The position numbers and the translations under genes were made by a program. Under the pieces are notes generated by a model that saw only the letters and a program-made list of their open reading frames with translations, had not been told where the DNA came from and made no database searches. Positions 1 to 9,267 of a stretch of DNA of 64,000 nt are shown one piece after another; within the stretch, counting starts at the first letter, position 1; every line of letters starts with the position of its first letter. The DNA comes from an uncultured Anaerobiospirillum sp. (lineage in GTDB: Bacteria; Pseudomonadota; Gammaproteobacteria; Enterobacterales; Succinivibrionaceae). The stretch lies in the NCBI GenBank assembly GCA_944389615.1, contig CALXNA010000001.1:83319-147318 (forward strand). Reading direction: 5' to 3'.

Positions 1-491
1 GAGGTGGCTGCGTCGGCACACTCGGTGGTCGCGGCGCCCGGGCTGAACTGCGCTGCCGCTCCTAAGCAGCGCATGTCGCGATATCTGTAGTTTAACCTGA
101 GGCCGACCGTGTGATGATGGGTGCGCTGCGCATGTTTGGCCATACTTTTAGGGGGTGAACTGAACCGCCTGCTCGCCTTTTCTCCTTGGGCTGACTTTTG
201 AGCGGATATTTTGCGGGGGTTGGGTTAGAAGTACGGTTTAATGGAGTCATGGCAGATGGCTGAGCCGTCGCAGCGACCTGCGGTGGTCTTGGCCGTGGTA
301 CGCCTATGTGGGTTTTGAGCGCAGAGCCGTCACGCAGGTGCGCGTGCCGCAGCTAAGGTAAAGGTGCCGCAAGTTATGTTTAGTCTGTGTTTTGAGCGGC
401 CTTTTTCACCATCTGCTTATGAGTTGCACTTACACTGGACATAAGTTCAGCGTCCCGCACGGACGCCCCACTTACATAAGGAGAGTTAGTT
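1..491. other. Upstream region, no convincing gene
   Basis: Frame 1 is open from the first base and stops with TAG at 88-90. This could be the alanine-rich tail of a gene that begins before the window, but 29 codons are too few to support it. The rest shows no coding sequence. An AAGGAGAG ribosome-binding site at 478-485 belongs to the gene starting at 492. Confidence 0.4.
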
Positions 492-2420
492 ATGGATCCA
501 ACCTTATCCCACTGCCCAAGCACCGTCCCTGAGGTGCCGGTTGATACCACCACGGCCAGCGCCGCATCGGCTCCCGCCCTTGGCTCTGAACCTGCCACCA
601 CCACCGAGATGACCGGCGCGCTCGTTGTCGAGACCAGCACCGCCACCGCCGCTGAGGCACAGGCTGCTGAGGCACACGCTGCTGAGGCGAAGGCCGATAC
701 TTCCACTGAGGATTCGGATGCGCAGGCGGCGGAACGCGCCGCGCGTGCCGCTCAGCGCAAGGCCTTAAAGCAGCGCTGCCACGGTCACGCCTCCCATGGC
801 GCTTCCTCTTATTACTACAGCGTCCCAGCCGGGCGTGAAGCCCTGCCGGTGCCACCGGAGAGCGAGCGCGAGAAGATCTGCAGCTTCCAGCCGACCTGCG
901 CCCCGCAAAACATCCGCCTGCGCAAGTACCTCCGTACCGTGCGGGCTCTTGAGGTCACCACCCCCGATGGCACGGTTACCTTGATCAAGCTCAAGCCGGG
1001 CACCTACGAGGAACATCTGGCGCTCTCTCAGGTCACGGAGCTTTTGCGCGCGAGCAAGCGTGATTTGCTCGAGGAGAGCATGCACGACCGCTTCATCGCC
1101 CCAGCCGGTCTGCTGCCTGAAGATCACCACCGGGTGACCTACCTCATCAACAGCTTAGGCCCAACCCATATCTTAGCTTGGGCCCGGGACATTGAGCTGC
1201 CGGTCTATCAGGCCTTGGCCCAAGAGGTGATCGGCGCATGGCACGATCCGTTTGCCGAGGGCTTAGAGTGCTGCCGCAGAGAGGTGCCGCTCAGGCCCAA
1301 TGCCACGGCCCTCAAGCCGTACCAGCAAGCCTTAAGTGAGCGCGCCGCGCACTGGCCAGAAGCCCTGCGCCCGCTCTTAGGCGACCTGATCAAGGTCTTA
1401 AAGGAGTGCCTGCCGTCCAAGCTGCACGATTACCTCGTGCTGTTACAGCGCTTGCTGCAACTGAGCTCGCAGGACTTGCACGCCGCCTTGTTGACCTTAG
1501 GCCAGAGCTTGCCAAAGTTCTTTGCCTTGGCCGCCTTAGTCAAGCCGCAGGCGTGGGAACAGTCCGGATGCAACATGCACCAGTTCTTGCAGGCCACCTC
1601 CATCCAGCTCAAGAAGGCTACCAAGAAGACCAGCAAGAAGACCAGCGCCAAGGCTGATGCCAAGGCCGAGGCCAAAGCTGACGCTAAGACTGAGACCAAG
1701 GACTCCACCAAGGCCGCCAAGGCTAACACCAAGAAGCGCCCTCAGGCTGCCCCAAAGAAGTCCAAGACTTCCCGCAAGTCAGCTGCCAAGAAGGCCAAGT
1801 CAGCCAAACCAGCCGCAAGCGCTCCGAGCACACCAGAGGGCAGCGCCCCGGTAGCTTCGAGCGTCCCTGAGGCTCAGGTCGCTCCTGAGGCCTTAAGCGG
1901 CGCAGCGTCCCAGTCCGCTCCTGAGGAGCAGAGCGTCACCTCAGAGCCCAAGACGGCTGCAGCTTATCCAGCTGATGTCCACCTCGAGTTAGAGGAGTTT
2001 ATGGGCATGGCTGAGGGTAGCTCTTCAGACGTAGCCGAGGCAAAGCCAGCGGACGCGGCTCACGTAGAGGCAAAGCCAGCGGCGGCTGAGCCAGCTGACG
2101 CTGGGGCGAGCGGCTGCGCGTTCAGCACGCTGGCGCAGGCGGTACGTGCTGTGGTCGCGGATCACTATGATGGCGCTCCGGCCATGATCAAGGATGGCCT
2201 TAAGATCCGTATCGTCGAGGTCGAAGACAGCGCTGAGCTTGAGGACTGGTCGGTAGTTGAGGACACGGACTTAGCTGACGACGATGAGGAGCTCAGCGCC
2301 TTGGAGCCGACGGTGGCTCAGCTGAGCGCTTGGGACAGCTCCCGCGGCCACAAGCAGCGTAAGCAGCAGCGCAAGTTGCAGCGTAAGCAGCGCAAGCAGG
2401 CCCGCCGCCACCATAAGTAG
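492..2420 (+). CDS. Unrecognised Lys/Ala-rich protein, 642 aa
   Basis: I do not recognise this protein. The ATG lies six bases after a strong AAGGAGAG site, so the start is secure. Residues 1-90 are Ala/Thr/Glu-rich and probably disordered. Residues about 125-370 look folded and mostly helical, with Leu-rich stretches. Residues about 372-440 are a Lys/Ala-rich run resembling histone H1-like or AlgP-type tails. An acidic Ala/Glu/Pro stretch follows, then a short ordered patch (about 545-580), an acidic segment, and a very basic end rich in KQRKQ-type repeats (about 620-642). The basic tracts suggest nucleic-acid binding, which is inference only. I looked for a FinO/ProQ domain because such proteins carry similar tails, and could not see its motifs. 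It stands alone, with a cyclase gene on the same strand 333 bp downstream. Confidence 0.85.
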   Translation: MDPTLSHCPSTVPEVPVDTTTASAASAPALGSEPATTTEMTGALVVETSTATAAEAQAAEAHAAEAKADTSTEDSDAQAAERAARAAQRKALKQRCHGHASHGASSYYYSVPAGREALPVPPESEREKICSFQPTCAPQNIRLRKYLRTVRALEVTTPDGTVTLIKLKPGTYEEHLALSQVTELLRASKRDLLEESMHDRFIAPAGLLPEDHHRVTYLINSLGPTHILAWARDIELPVYQALAQEVIGAWHDPFAEGLECCRREVPLRPNATALKPYQQALSERAAHWPEALRPLLGDLIKVLKECLPSKLHDYLVLLQRLLQLSSQDLHAALLTLGQSLPKFFALAALVKPQAWEQSGCNMHQFLQATSIQLKKATKKTSKKTSAKADAKAEAKADAKTETKDSTKAAKANTKKRPQAAPKKSKTSRKSAAKKAKSAKPAASAPSTPEGSAPVASSVPEAQVAPEALSGAASQSAPEEQSVTSEPKTAAAYPADVHLELEEFMGMAEGSSSDVAEAKPADAAHVEAKPAAAEPADAGASGCAFSTLAQAVRAVVADHYDGAPAMIKDGLKIRIVEVEDSAELEDWSVVEDTDLADDDEELSALEPTVAQLSAWDSSRGHKQRKQQRKLQRKQRKQARRHHK

Positions 2421-2753
2421 GGTGGGGCGCAGCTCAGGGTTGAGGCCGGACGCTCGGTTCGGCCGATTCTGGCTTGCTTTGGTGCAGTTTGAGGCTGCGC
2501 GTGGTTTGGTGCAACGTGAGGCAGGGTGGTAGACTTACCATACAAGTATGGCAGTGTGGGCCAAACTTTGGGCAAGGCCTTGTGGTTTTTGGGTCAATAG
2601 CGTGATCTGGCGGCGCAAAATGGGGCAGAAGTGGCGCCGCTCCAGAGGATGATTGCTATACTAAGCTAGGATAAGTCTTCGGTTTTCATTGGTGCTGACC
2701 TTGGGGTGCACCACCAATGGTTCTTGGTCTTAAGCAAGGTGACACACCTACAT
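2421..2753. other. Intergenic region with possible promoter
   Basis: No gene is seen. An extended -10-like element (TG, one base, TATACT) lies at about 2654-2662, about 90 bp before the cyclase start, but no convincing -35 is seen. AAGGTG at 2735-2740 is the nearest ribosome-binding-like site and sits rather far (13 bases) from the ATG. Confidence 0.35.
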
Positions 2754-5438
2754 ATGGACAAGAATGCAGGTACGCCGCTTCCGGCGCCACGTACCTTAGA
2801 GCAGAACTCATCGCACGATGGGGATGCAGCTGCCGCTGCTGTCCTTAAGACCGCTTCGGCGCAAACTCAAGGGGCAGCTGAGGCTGCCGTCAAAACTGCG
2901 GTGCAACCAGCGCTACAACCTGCGGCGCAGGACGCGCCGGGGACGCAGGCGCCTAGTTCTGTGGCGCGGGCGCCGAGTGCTGCGCTTAGTTCTGAGGCGC
3001 AGGCGGCGCCACGGCGCATCAATGCGGCGCAAGCCTTGTCGGGGCGTACCAGTGCCATCATCCGCGGGCAATTGCGGCCGCCGAAGAGCGGCATCGTGGA
3101 GCCGCCTTCCAAGTCCCCATCGCTGACTACCTTTACTCCGGCGCAGACCGTGGCGGCCTTGTCACAGTATGAGGCGACTTTTGAAGATCCCAAAGAAGAG
3201 TCCCAAGGTGTCTTAGGGGCCAATCATCAGGCCCAGATGGAGCTACCGGAGTGGCAGAAGTTTCAGGGCGTGATTGCGCGGGCGCGTGCCCGGGCTTTGC
3301 AAAAGCATGCTTTGGTCGATAAGGGCGCCGAAGAGGAAGATTATAAAGGCAGCCTGCTCGATAAGATCCAAGCCCTCAAGTCCAAGATTGAGCACCACGT
3401 CACCACGGTCGACTCCGGCAGCGCGGTCAAGACCATGGGCGAGAGCCTGCAAGAGGGGCAGTTCAACGAGCAAACTGCGCAGAGTGCGGAGCAAGCGGAC
3501 GAGCACAGCACGGAGCTGACGGCGCAGGCCGACCAGTTTGAGCGCAATGTCGATTCCTTGGTGGCAGCCGCCCGCCGCGATCAGGCGCACTCGCAGGCGA
3601 TTCCCGAGCCGGTCAATCCACTTAATCACAGCGTTGAGATTCCGCTTGACGATCCGTCGGTGCGCGCGGCGATGCAGCCCCTGCGCTGTCCGGACTTAGA
3701 TCCGGGTAAGAGCCGTGTTTTAGGTGGGGCTTATCTGCAGCCGCCGCAGCTGCAAACCAGCCCAGTACCGTATTGTGAGGAAAGTGCTGCGGATGGTGCT
3801 GAGGGGGCGCCTAGGGCTGAGGTGGATGTCACGGAAGTTACTGCCGCGGCGTTTAGCCATGATGGCCCCGTGCCGCAAGGCATGGCCTTAGAGCAGGCCT
3901 TGGCACAAGCGCTGGATGAGGTTGCTCATCCGAGCGAGCCGCGTCCGTATCAAGAGCTGCCGCTGACGGCAGAAGGCAGCACCTTATCGGACGTCATGAT
4001 GACTGAGGATGGGGGAGAGGCTGAGCCGCATAGCGCCTACCGCGGCGGTTATCTGCCCTGCTATGCTCTCTATGACTTTGCCCAAGACCAATTCCTGTTC
4101 GATGAAGGCTCCTGCCGCCTGCTGGGCTTGACCTATAGCGGCGAGTGGATTCCGCATGCCCTGATGGAGTTGCAAGTTGAGTTTATCGACAAAGAAGAGA
4201 TGCTCAACGTCCTGTTTAATCCGGAGGCCGGTGATAGCATCTTCTCGCATGTGCGCATCAACCAAGGCACTCACCAAGGCGAGCGCCTCTTCTTTAACGG
4301 CTCGGTCGTGATGCGCGATGATACCGGCATCGCCTTGCTGGTGTCGGGCTTCTTTGCCCGGATTCAGACGGATTTCCTTGAGTGCTTGGCCAAGATCAAG
4401 AACCACTCATCGTCCTTTGATATCGATGCCTATACCGGCGAGATTCACTTTGGCGTAGCGATCTATCAGATGCTGGGGCTCAAGCCTGAGGAGAGCCTGC
4501 CGCGCTCCTTGATCGAGTTTGAGAAGCGCTACATCCACCCCGACGACTTGCTTATCTACCGCAAGCAAGGCGACGTGGTCTCCAATCCCAGTTTGGGCGA
4601 CTACTACGAAAGCATCTACCGTCTCAAGCACAGCGGTGGCTACTATATCTGGTGTATCGACCGCGGCTTAGTGGTGGAGCGCAAGCGCTCAGGCAAGGCC
4701 TCGCGCATTATTGGTACCACCACCAACATCGATGTGGTGCGCTCCAACTTCGAGCGCTTAAAGCGCACCATCTACCAAGACCCATTGACCGGTCTGCACA
4801 ATCGCCTCTACCTCAACACGCGCAACAAATTCTTCACCATGGAAGAGAGTCAGCCGCTCTCCTTGGTCTATGTCGACATCTCCGGCCTTAAGGTCATCAA
4901 CGACTACTTAGGCCACGCCAAGGGCGATGCCTTGGTCAAGCTGGCAGTGACGGTGCTCGCGCAGGACATCTTCTTAGACCATGAGTTGGTGCGCCTGTCG
5001 GGCGATGAGTTCTTGCTCATCTTCCCGTGCTGCTCGCACGAGCAATGCTCCATCCAGATGGAGCGCTTTGTTGCTGACTTAAATCGCCGCAACTCAGCCC
5101 ATGAGTTCCCGCTGCCAGTCTTCATCGGCTATGGCATTGCCACCTTAAACGAGATCGACGACGGTGATACCTTCATGCGCTGTGAGCAGCGCGCCGACGA
5201 GCGTCTTAAGTACTACAAGCAGCAGCACCATGACGAGATCTACGACGCCTTGCGCTCCTTTATCGAGGAAATGTTAGGGCACAGCATCGACCTCTCGGAC
5301 AATCGTGTCCTCGACTACTTAGACCATGCAGATCAGGCGCAGGGGGCAGCTCCGCCGTCGGACGGCGCCGGAAGTGCGTGTGCTGCCAGTGCGGTCAGTG
5401 CGGGCAGCGCGCAGAGCCAAGGAGCGCAAGATGACTGA
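2754..5438 (+). CDS. PAS-GGDEF diguanylate cyclase, long disordered N terminus
   Basis: Likely makes cyclic-di-GMP from two GTP in the cytoplasm. The C-terminal GGDEF domain starts with DPLTGLHNR and carries the active-site loop as SGDEF near residue 750; the Ser variant occurs in active cyclases. The Arg of the RxxD inhibitory site is absent from its usual register. Two PAS-like sensor segments precede it (about residues 425-540 and 545-675), the second a PAS_3 type with IHPDD and a YYIWCIDRG-like strand. The first 400 or so residues are Ala/Gln-rich and probably disordered, and no membrane segment is seen. I chose ATG 2754 over an in-frame GTG at 2706, which has no clear ribosome-binding site; neither start is certain. 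It overlaps the next cyclase gene by 8 bp, and the two share the PAS-PAS-GGDEF layout, so they look like a tandem duplication. Confidence 0.88.
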   Translation: MDKNAGTPLPAPRTLEQNSSHDGDAAAAAVLKTASAQTQGAAEAAVKTAVQPALQPAAQDAPGTQAPSSVARAPSAALSSEAQAAPRRINAAQALSGRTSAIIRGQLRPPKSGIVEPPSKSPSLTTFTPAQTVAALSQYEATFEDPKEESQGVLGANHQAQMELPEWQKFQGVIARARARALQKHALVDKGAEEEDYKGSLLDKIQALKSKIEHHVTTVDSGSAVKTMGESLQEGQFNEQTAQSAEQADEHSTELTAQADQFERNVDSLVAAARRDQAHSQAIPEPVNPLNHSVEIPLDDPSVRAAMQPLRCPDLDPGKSRVLGGAYLQPPQLQTSPVPYCEESAADGAEGAPRAEVDVTEVTAAAFSHDGPVPQGMALEQALAQALDEVAHPSEPRPYQELPLTAEGSTLSDVMMTEDGGEAEPHSAYRGGYLPCYALYDFAQDQFLFDEGSCRLLGLTYSGEWIPHALMELQVEFIDKEEMLNVLFNPEAGDSIFSHVRINQGTHQGERLFFNGSVVMRDDTGIALLVSGFFARIQTDFLECLAKIKNHSSSFDIDAYTGEIHFGVAIYQMLGLKPEESLPRSLIEFEKRYIHPDDLLIYRKQGDVVSNPSLGDYYESIYRLKHSGGYYIWCIDRGLVVERKRSGKASRIIGTTTNIDVVRSNFERLKRTIYQDPLTGLHNRLYLNTRNKFFTMEESQPLSLVYVDISGLKVINDYLGHAKGDALVKLAVTVLAQDIFLDHELVRLSGDEFLLIFPCCSHEQCSIQMERFVADLNRRNSAHEFPLPVFIGYGIATLNEIDDGDTFMRCEQRADERLKYYKQQHHDEIYDALRSFIEEMLGHSIDLSDNRVLDYLDHADQAQGAAPPSDGAGSACAASAVSAGSAQSQGAQDD

Positions 5439-6873
5439 GGAAGTGCGCCAAAACGAGTGGGCGCGGACGGCCATGGCCCAAGACAAGGCCCATTTTGAGG
5501 ATGAAGCGCAGCTCATCTTAGGCGATGAGCGGCCCCATAGTGGCGTGCGCGGCTATTGGATCTTCGATGGCGCCAAGCGTCAATTCTTGCTTGATGCCCA
5601 ATGCGCGGCTTTCTTTGGCTTGGGGGCGCGGCGCGAGTGGATCGATGAGGCTGAGCTCTTAGAGTACCTAACCATGCGCAACATCGAGCGCTACTATCGC
5701 GTGATGGATACGCGCGATATGGGCTTGATCATCTTTGAGGACATTGAGTTCACGCGCGGCCCGTACGCCGGGCAGTCCTTTGTCATCAACGGCTCAGTGC
5801 TGGCGCGCTTTCCCAATAGCAAGGTGCGCTATGCTACGGGCTATCTCACGAAGAGCGATAGCTCGTACTCCGACTTCATTGTGTGCGAGATCTCAGGCGA
5901 TGGCTTCTTTTCGTGGGACTGCGTCACCCAGACGCTGCATCTGTCTAAGGCCTACATCGACCTCTTAGGCTACGATGCAGACGAGCTGCCGCAGACGCTC
6001 GATGAGTGGAGTTCTTTAATCCATCCTGACGATCGCGACATCATCGACGTGCAAAACCACATCTTGGCCTGCCCGGACTTTGGCGACAGCTTTGAGTACT
6101 GCGCGCGCCTGCGCCACAAAAACGGCAGCTACATCTGGTCGATTGGCCGTGGCATTGTGGTACGGCGCCATCCTGACGGCAGTGCCATCTCGATGCTGGG
6201 CACCTTCTCGGACATCAACTTAGTCCAAGACAACTTTGAGAACATCAAGCAGCTGCTCTACACCGATACCTTAACCGGCCTCAAGAACCGCTCCTTTTTC
6301 CAGCAGCACTTGGCGCGCTGGATCGATCCGGATATCCGGCCGGTATCGGTCATTTACGCCGACGTCACCGGCCTTAAGATCACCAACGACGTCTTGGGCC
6401 ATGCCGACGGCGACATCTTGCTGTTAACTGTGACTGAGGTGCTCAACACCGTCATTGAGCGGCCCTGCGATATCATGCGCCTTGCAGGCGATGAGTTCCT
6501 GACGATCTTGCCAAGCTGCACCCTCAAGGAGTGCACCGACATCATTGAGCAGCTGCGCCAATACGTGCGCACCCACAACGCCTTAGAGGGCGTAATGCCG
6601 CTCTTTGTCGGCTTTGGCTGCGCCACCTTGGGCGAGCAAGAAGGCGACACCTTGCAAAGCGCCATTGAGCGCGCCGATGTGCGCATGCAAGCGCAAAAGG
6701 AGCGCGAGCGTAAGGACAATTACATCGCCTTAAAGACCTACTTAGAGCGGCGTAAGGGCCGCCCAGTATCGATGCGCGATGGGCGCCGCCTCAACTACTT
6801 AAGCCGCGAGGAGCGGGCGCTGCGCGCCAAGCAGCTCCAAGCCGAGCAAGCGGAAGGTTCTGCCGCCCCATAG
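5431..6873 (+). CDS. PAS-GGDEF diguanylate cyclase, paralogue of the upstream gene
   Basis: A 480-residue cytoplasmic protein. Start ATG 5431 follows an AAGGAGCG site and overlaps the upstream stop by 8 bp, which points to translational coupling; the open frame extends upstream, but only as a shadow of the first gene. Residues about 34-140 and 147-264 are PAS-like (second: LIHPDDRD, SYIWSIGRG). The GGDEF domain opens with DTLTGLKNR and has AGDEF near residue 352, a variant found in active cyclases. An RPCD tetrad lies upstream but one residue out of the usual I-site register, so product inhibition is doubtful. Unlike its neighbour it lacks the long N-terminal extension. The tail is basic and Ala-rich. 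Family assignment is firm; the signal sensed is unknown. Confidence 0.9.
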   Translation: MTEEVRQNEWARTAMAQDKAHFEDEAQLILGDERPHSGVRGYWIFDGAKRQFLLDAQCAAFFGLGARREWIDEAELLEYLTMRNIERYYRVMDTRDMGLIIFEDIEFTRGPYAGQSFVINGSVLARFPNSKVRYATGYLTKSDSSYSDFIVCEISGDGFFSWDCVTQTLHLSKAYIDLLGYDADELPQTLDEWSSLIHPDDRDIIDVQNHILACPDFGDSFEYCARLRHKNGSYIWSIGRGIVVRRHPDGSAISMLGTFSDINLVQDNFENIKQLLYTDTLTGLKNRSFFQQHLARWIDPDIRPVSVIYADVTGLKITNDVLGHADGDILLLTVTEVLNTVIERPCDIMRLAGDEFLTILPSCTLKECTDIIEQLRQYVRTHNALEGVMPLFVGFGCATLGEQEGDTLQSAIERADVRMQAQKERERKDNYIALKTYLERRKGRPVSMRDGRRLNYLSREERALRAKQLQAEQAEGSAAP

Positions 6874-6883
6874 CTGGGGCGGC
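6862..6883. terminator. Hairpin between convergent genes
   Basis: A perfect 8-bp GC stem (GCCGCCCC / GGGGCGGC) with a 6-base loop overlaps the stop codon of the plus-strand cyclase and faces the end of the larE operon. There is no U-run, so intrinsic termination is only plausible. Confidence 0.4.
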
Positions 6884-6940
6884 GAGCGGCGCCATGCGGC
6901 GCAAGTGGCGGGCTGCGCTACGGCGGGCTGATTGGCCTTG

Positions 6941-7816
6941 TTACGGGAGCGCTTGCGCCGCTAAGATCGCCTTGTCCATGCTGCCCGAGGCAAAGCCTTC
7001 GAGATCTAAGGTGTAGTGGTCGTAGCCGGGGATGGCCTGCAAGATGGGCAAGATGAAGTTGCGATACTCGATGGCGCGGCTTAAGGCGTCGGGATCGACC
7101 TCAAGGCGAATCAGGCGTGCCTCAGGGTAGGCCCGGACGCGGACATTGCGAAAGCCCAAGGCGTGCAAGGCCTCCTCGGCCTTACCCACCGCGGTGAGGG
7201 CTTCCACCTTAAGCTCGGTGCCATAAGGAAAGCGCGTGGCTAAGCAGGCATTGGACGGCTTATGCGCAATCTCAAGGCCCAGCTCTTGGAGCAGGGCGCG
7301 CACTTGCTCCTTGCTGAGGCCTGCCTCCGCTAAGGGGCTCTTGATGCCCAGTTCCTTGAGCGCCTGTAAGCCCGGCCGATACTGCGTGAGGTCATCGGCA
7401 TTGGTGCCGTCGATGACTACGCCGCAGCCGAGCTCGGCGGCGCGCGCTTGCAGCTTGCCCATCAGGGCCTTTTTGCACAGATAGCAGCGATTGACTGGGT
7501 TGTGAGCAATCACCGGCAGCTCATCGAGCTCGAGCACCTCTAGGGGCAGGTTAAAGGACTGCGCCAAATCCTGCGCCTCTTTGAGCTCGTGCTGCGGGTG
7601 GAGCGTGGTATTGACGGTCAAGGCCACCATGCCGTGGGGCAGCGTGCCGTGCTTGCGGCGCAGTCCCAAGAGCACCAATAACAGGGAGCTGTCGACGCCG
7701 CCGGAGAAGGCCAAAGCGATCTTGTGTGAGGCAAGCTGCGTCAGCTCAAGCTCAAGGCGCACCTTAGCCTGCGTGAGCGCATCTTGCACCTCAGGCGCTA
7801 AGCTATTTTTGGGCAT
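6941..7816 (-). CDS. larE: ATP-dependent sulfur transferase LarE
   Basis: LarE adenylates the carboxylates of the pyridinium mononucleotide made by LarB and converts them to thiocarboxylates, in the pathway to the nickel-pincer nucleotide (NPN) of lactate racemase-type enzymes. The PP-loop AFSGGVDSS is at residues 36-44. Cys191 sits in KPSNACLATR, the position of the sacrificial Cys176 of Lactobacillus plantarum LarE. There is also a Cys pair, C111 and C114, in RCYLCKK. Three cysteines of this kind are reported for LarE enzymes that carry an iron-sulfur cluster and act catalytically, so this one may belong to that class (inference from memory of the family). At 291 residues it is of usual length. 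It is the last gene of a ten-gene minus-strand operon and overlaps larC by 14 bp. Confidence 0.93.
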   Translation of the reverse strand: MPKNSLAPEVQDALTQAKVRLELELTQLASHKIALAFSGGVDSSLLLVLLGLRRKHGTLPHGMVALTVNTTLHPQHELKEAQDLAQSFNLPLEVLELDELPVIAHNPVNRCYLCKKALMGKLQARAAELGCGVVIDGTNADDLTQYRPGLQALKELGIKSPLAEAGLSKEQVRALLQELGLEIAHKPSNACLATRFPYGTELKVEALTAVGKAEEALHALGFRNVRVRAYPEARLIRLEVDPDALSRAIEYRNFILPILQAIPGYDHYTLDLEGFASGSMDKAILAAQALP

Positions 7817-9233
7817 AGAGCTCTCCTTTGACGATCGCTTCCACTTCCTTGAGTGGGCGCCCCGTGCGCGCTGCGAGCGCAGCTAAGCTGTCAAACTCGA
7901 CATAGTCGATGTGGTACGCACCAAGCTCGGGGTCTAAGCGGCAGCGCTTGGTGGTCACCGGGCCTAAGCTTGAGTTAAAGGTGCCTTGCTCACGCTGCAT
8001 GATGTAGCGCTCTTGGCGGCACAGGCGCACGCCGATGGCACTGGTCTCAGTCAAAATCGTGGTGACCAAGCCCTTGACCTGCGCTTCGTGGCATAGGACG
8101 CAGAGCTCAAAGCCCGGGCGATTCTTCTTCATGATGAGCGCGCGCAGGCTGACGTCCACCGCGCCTTGGGCCTTGAGGCTCTCAAAGAGCGTGCCCATAA
8201 GCTCGCCGCTTAAGTCGTCGATATTGCTCTTGATCTCCACGATGCTATCGCGATATGGCGAGGACTCGGCCTGCTCGGTCATGATGGTGGCGCGCACGAA
8301 GCTTGGCTTATCGTAGATGCGCTTGCCTGCGCCATAGCCCACCGCCTGAATGGTGCCCAGCGGGGCCGGAGCAAACTGACAGTCCAAGGCTGCCAGCATC
8401 GCCGCACCAGTAGGGGTGACGAGTTCGCCGTAGCAGCGCCCGGTGACCAACGGTAAATGGTGGGCAGCGCAGATGTTGGCTACCGCCGGAACCGGAATTG
8501 GGAGTAAGCCGTGTTGGCAGCGCACCTCACCAAAGCCCTCACCTAAGTGGGTGGCGTAGGTTTGCGTGATATTGAGGTCGGTAACGCAGACGGCAAAGGC
8601 CAAGATATCGGCGATGGAGTCGAGGCCGCCGACTTCGTGGAAGTGCACCAGATCAGGTGAGGTGCCATGGGCTTTAGCCTCAGCCGCGGCGATGATGGTG
8701 AAGACCTTGATGGCCAAGGCTTGGGCCGCCTCCGAAGCGCTCGAGCCCTCAATCAGCGCCACCACATCGCGTAGCGCCCGGTGGCAGTGGCCATGCCTGT
8801 GCTCATGGTCGTGGCCATGGTCATGTAAATGCTCGTGGTCATGCGGCCCATGCTCCGGGTCATGGTCATGTGGGCCATGGATGTGGTCGGGTTCTGGGCT
8901 GTGGGCATGGGCAGGTTGCAGATGGGCGCTGCGGGTGAGCAGCGCCGCGGCGCTGACCGGGGCCTTGATGGTCAGCTGTGGCTTGGGGGCGTAGCGGTCG
9001 GGATGGAGATAGGCCATGTCCGCGTCGTGGTTGTCGTGCGCAAGCTTGACCGTAAAGTCGCACATGTCGAGGCAGGCCTTGGTCACGCGCTTTTGCTCGA
9101 TGCTAAAGCCTGCAAGCGGTAGACTGCTGAGCACCTGCTTGACCTGATCGAAGCTGGCACCGGCATCTAAGAGGGCGGCTACCATCATGTCGCCGCTGAC
9201 CCCGCGTTGTACATCTAAACTCAAAATAGCCAT
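7803..9233 (-). CDS. larC: Nickel insertion cyclometallase LarC, single frame
   Basis: LarC inserts nickel into the dithiolated pyridinium nucleotide in a CTP-dependent reaction, completing NPN. The protein begins with a DVQRGVSGDMMVAALLD-type N terminus typical of the family and has VHFHEVGGLDSIADI in the middle. Residues about 103-152 form a His/Asp-rich insert with many HDH and HGH units, a likely nickel-binding loop. In L. plantarum, larC is split into larC1 and larC2 and read through by a programmed frameshift; here 476 codons are continuous and no shift is needed. It overlaps larE by 14 bp and follows larB after 34 bp. The start ATG 9233 is preceded by a GGAGGA-type site on the minus strand. 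Confidence 0.93.
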   Translation of the reverse strand: MAILSLDVQRGVSGDMMVAALLDAGASFDQVKQVLSSLPLAGFSIEQKRVTKACLDMCDFTVKLAHDNHDADMAYLHPDRYAPKPQLTIKAPVSAAALLTRSAHLQPAHAHSPEPDHIHGPHDHDPEHGPHDHEHLHDHGHDHEHRHGHCHRALRDVVALIEGSSASEAAQALAIKVFTIIAAAEAKAHGTSPDLVHFHEVGGLDSIADILAFAVCVTDLNITQTYATHLGEGFGEVRCQHGLLPIPVPAVANICAAHHLPLVTGRCYGELVTPTGAAMLAALDCQFAPAPLGTIQAVGYGAGKRIYDKPSFVRATIMTEQAESSPYRDSIVEIKSNIDDLSGELMGTLFESLKAQGAVDVSLRALIMKKNRPGFELCVLCHEAQVKGLVTTILTETSAIGVRLCRQERYIMQREQGTFNSSLGPVTTKRCRLDPELGAYHIDYVEFDSLAALAARTGRPLKEVEAIVKGELYAQK

Positions 9234-9267
9234 TGTCTCCTCCTAAGATCAGCTCCTGCGGCTGGGC

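Noticed and set aside
7803..9233. Programmed frameshift in larC as in L. plantarum
   Set aside because: The frame is continuous for 476 codons with both halves of LarC present.
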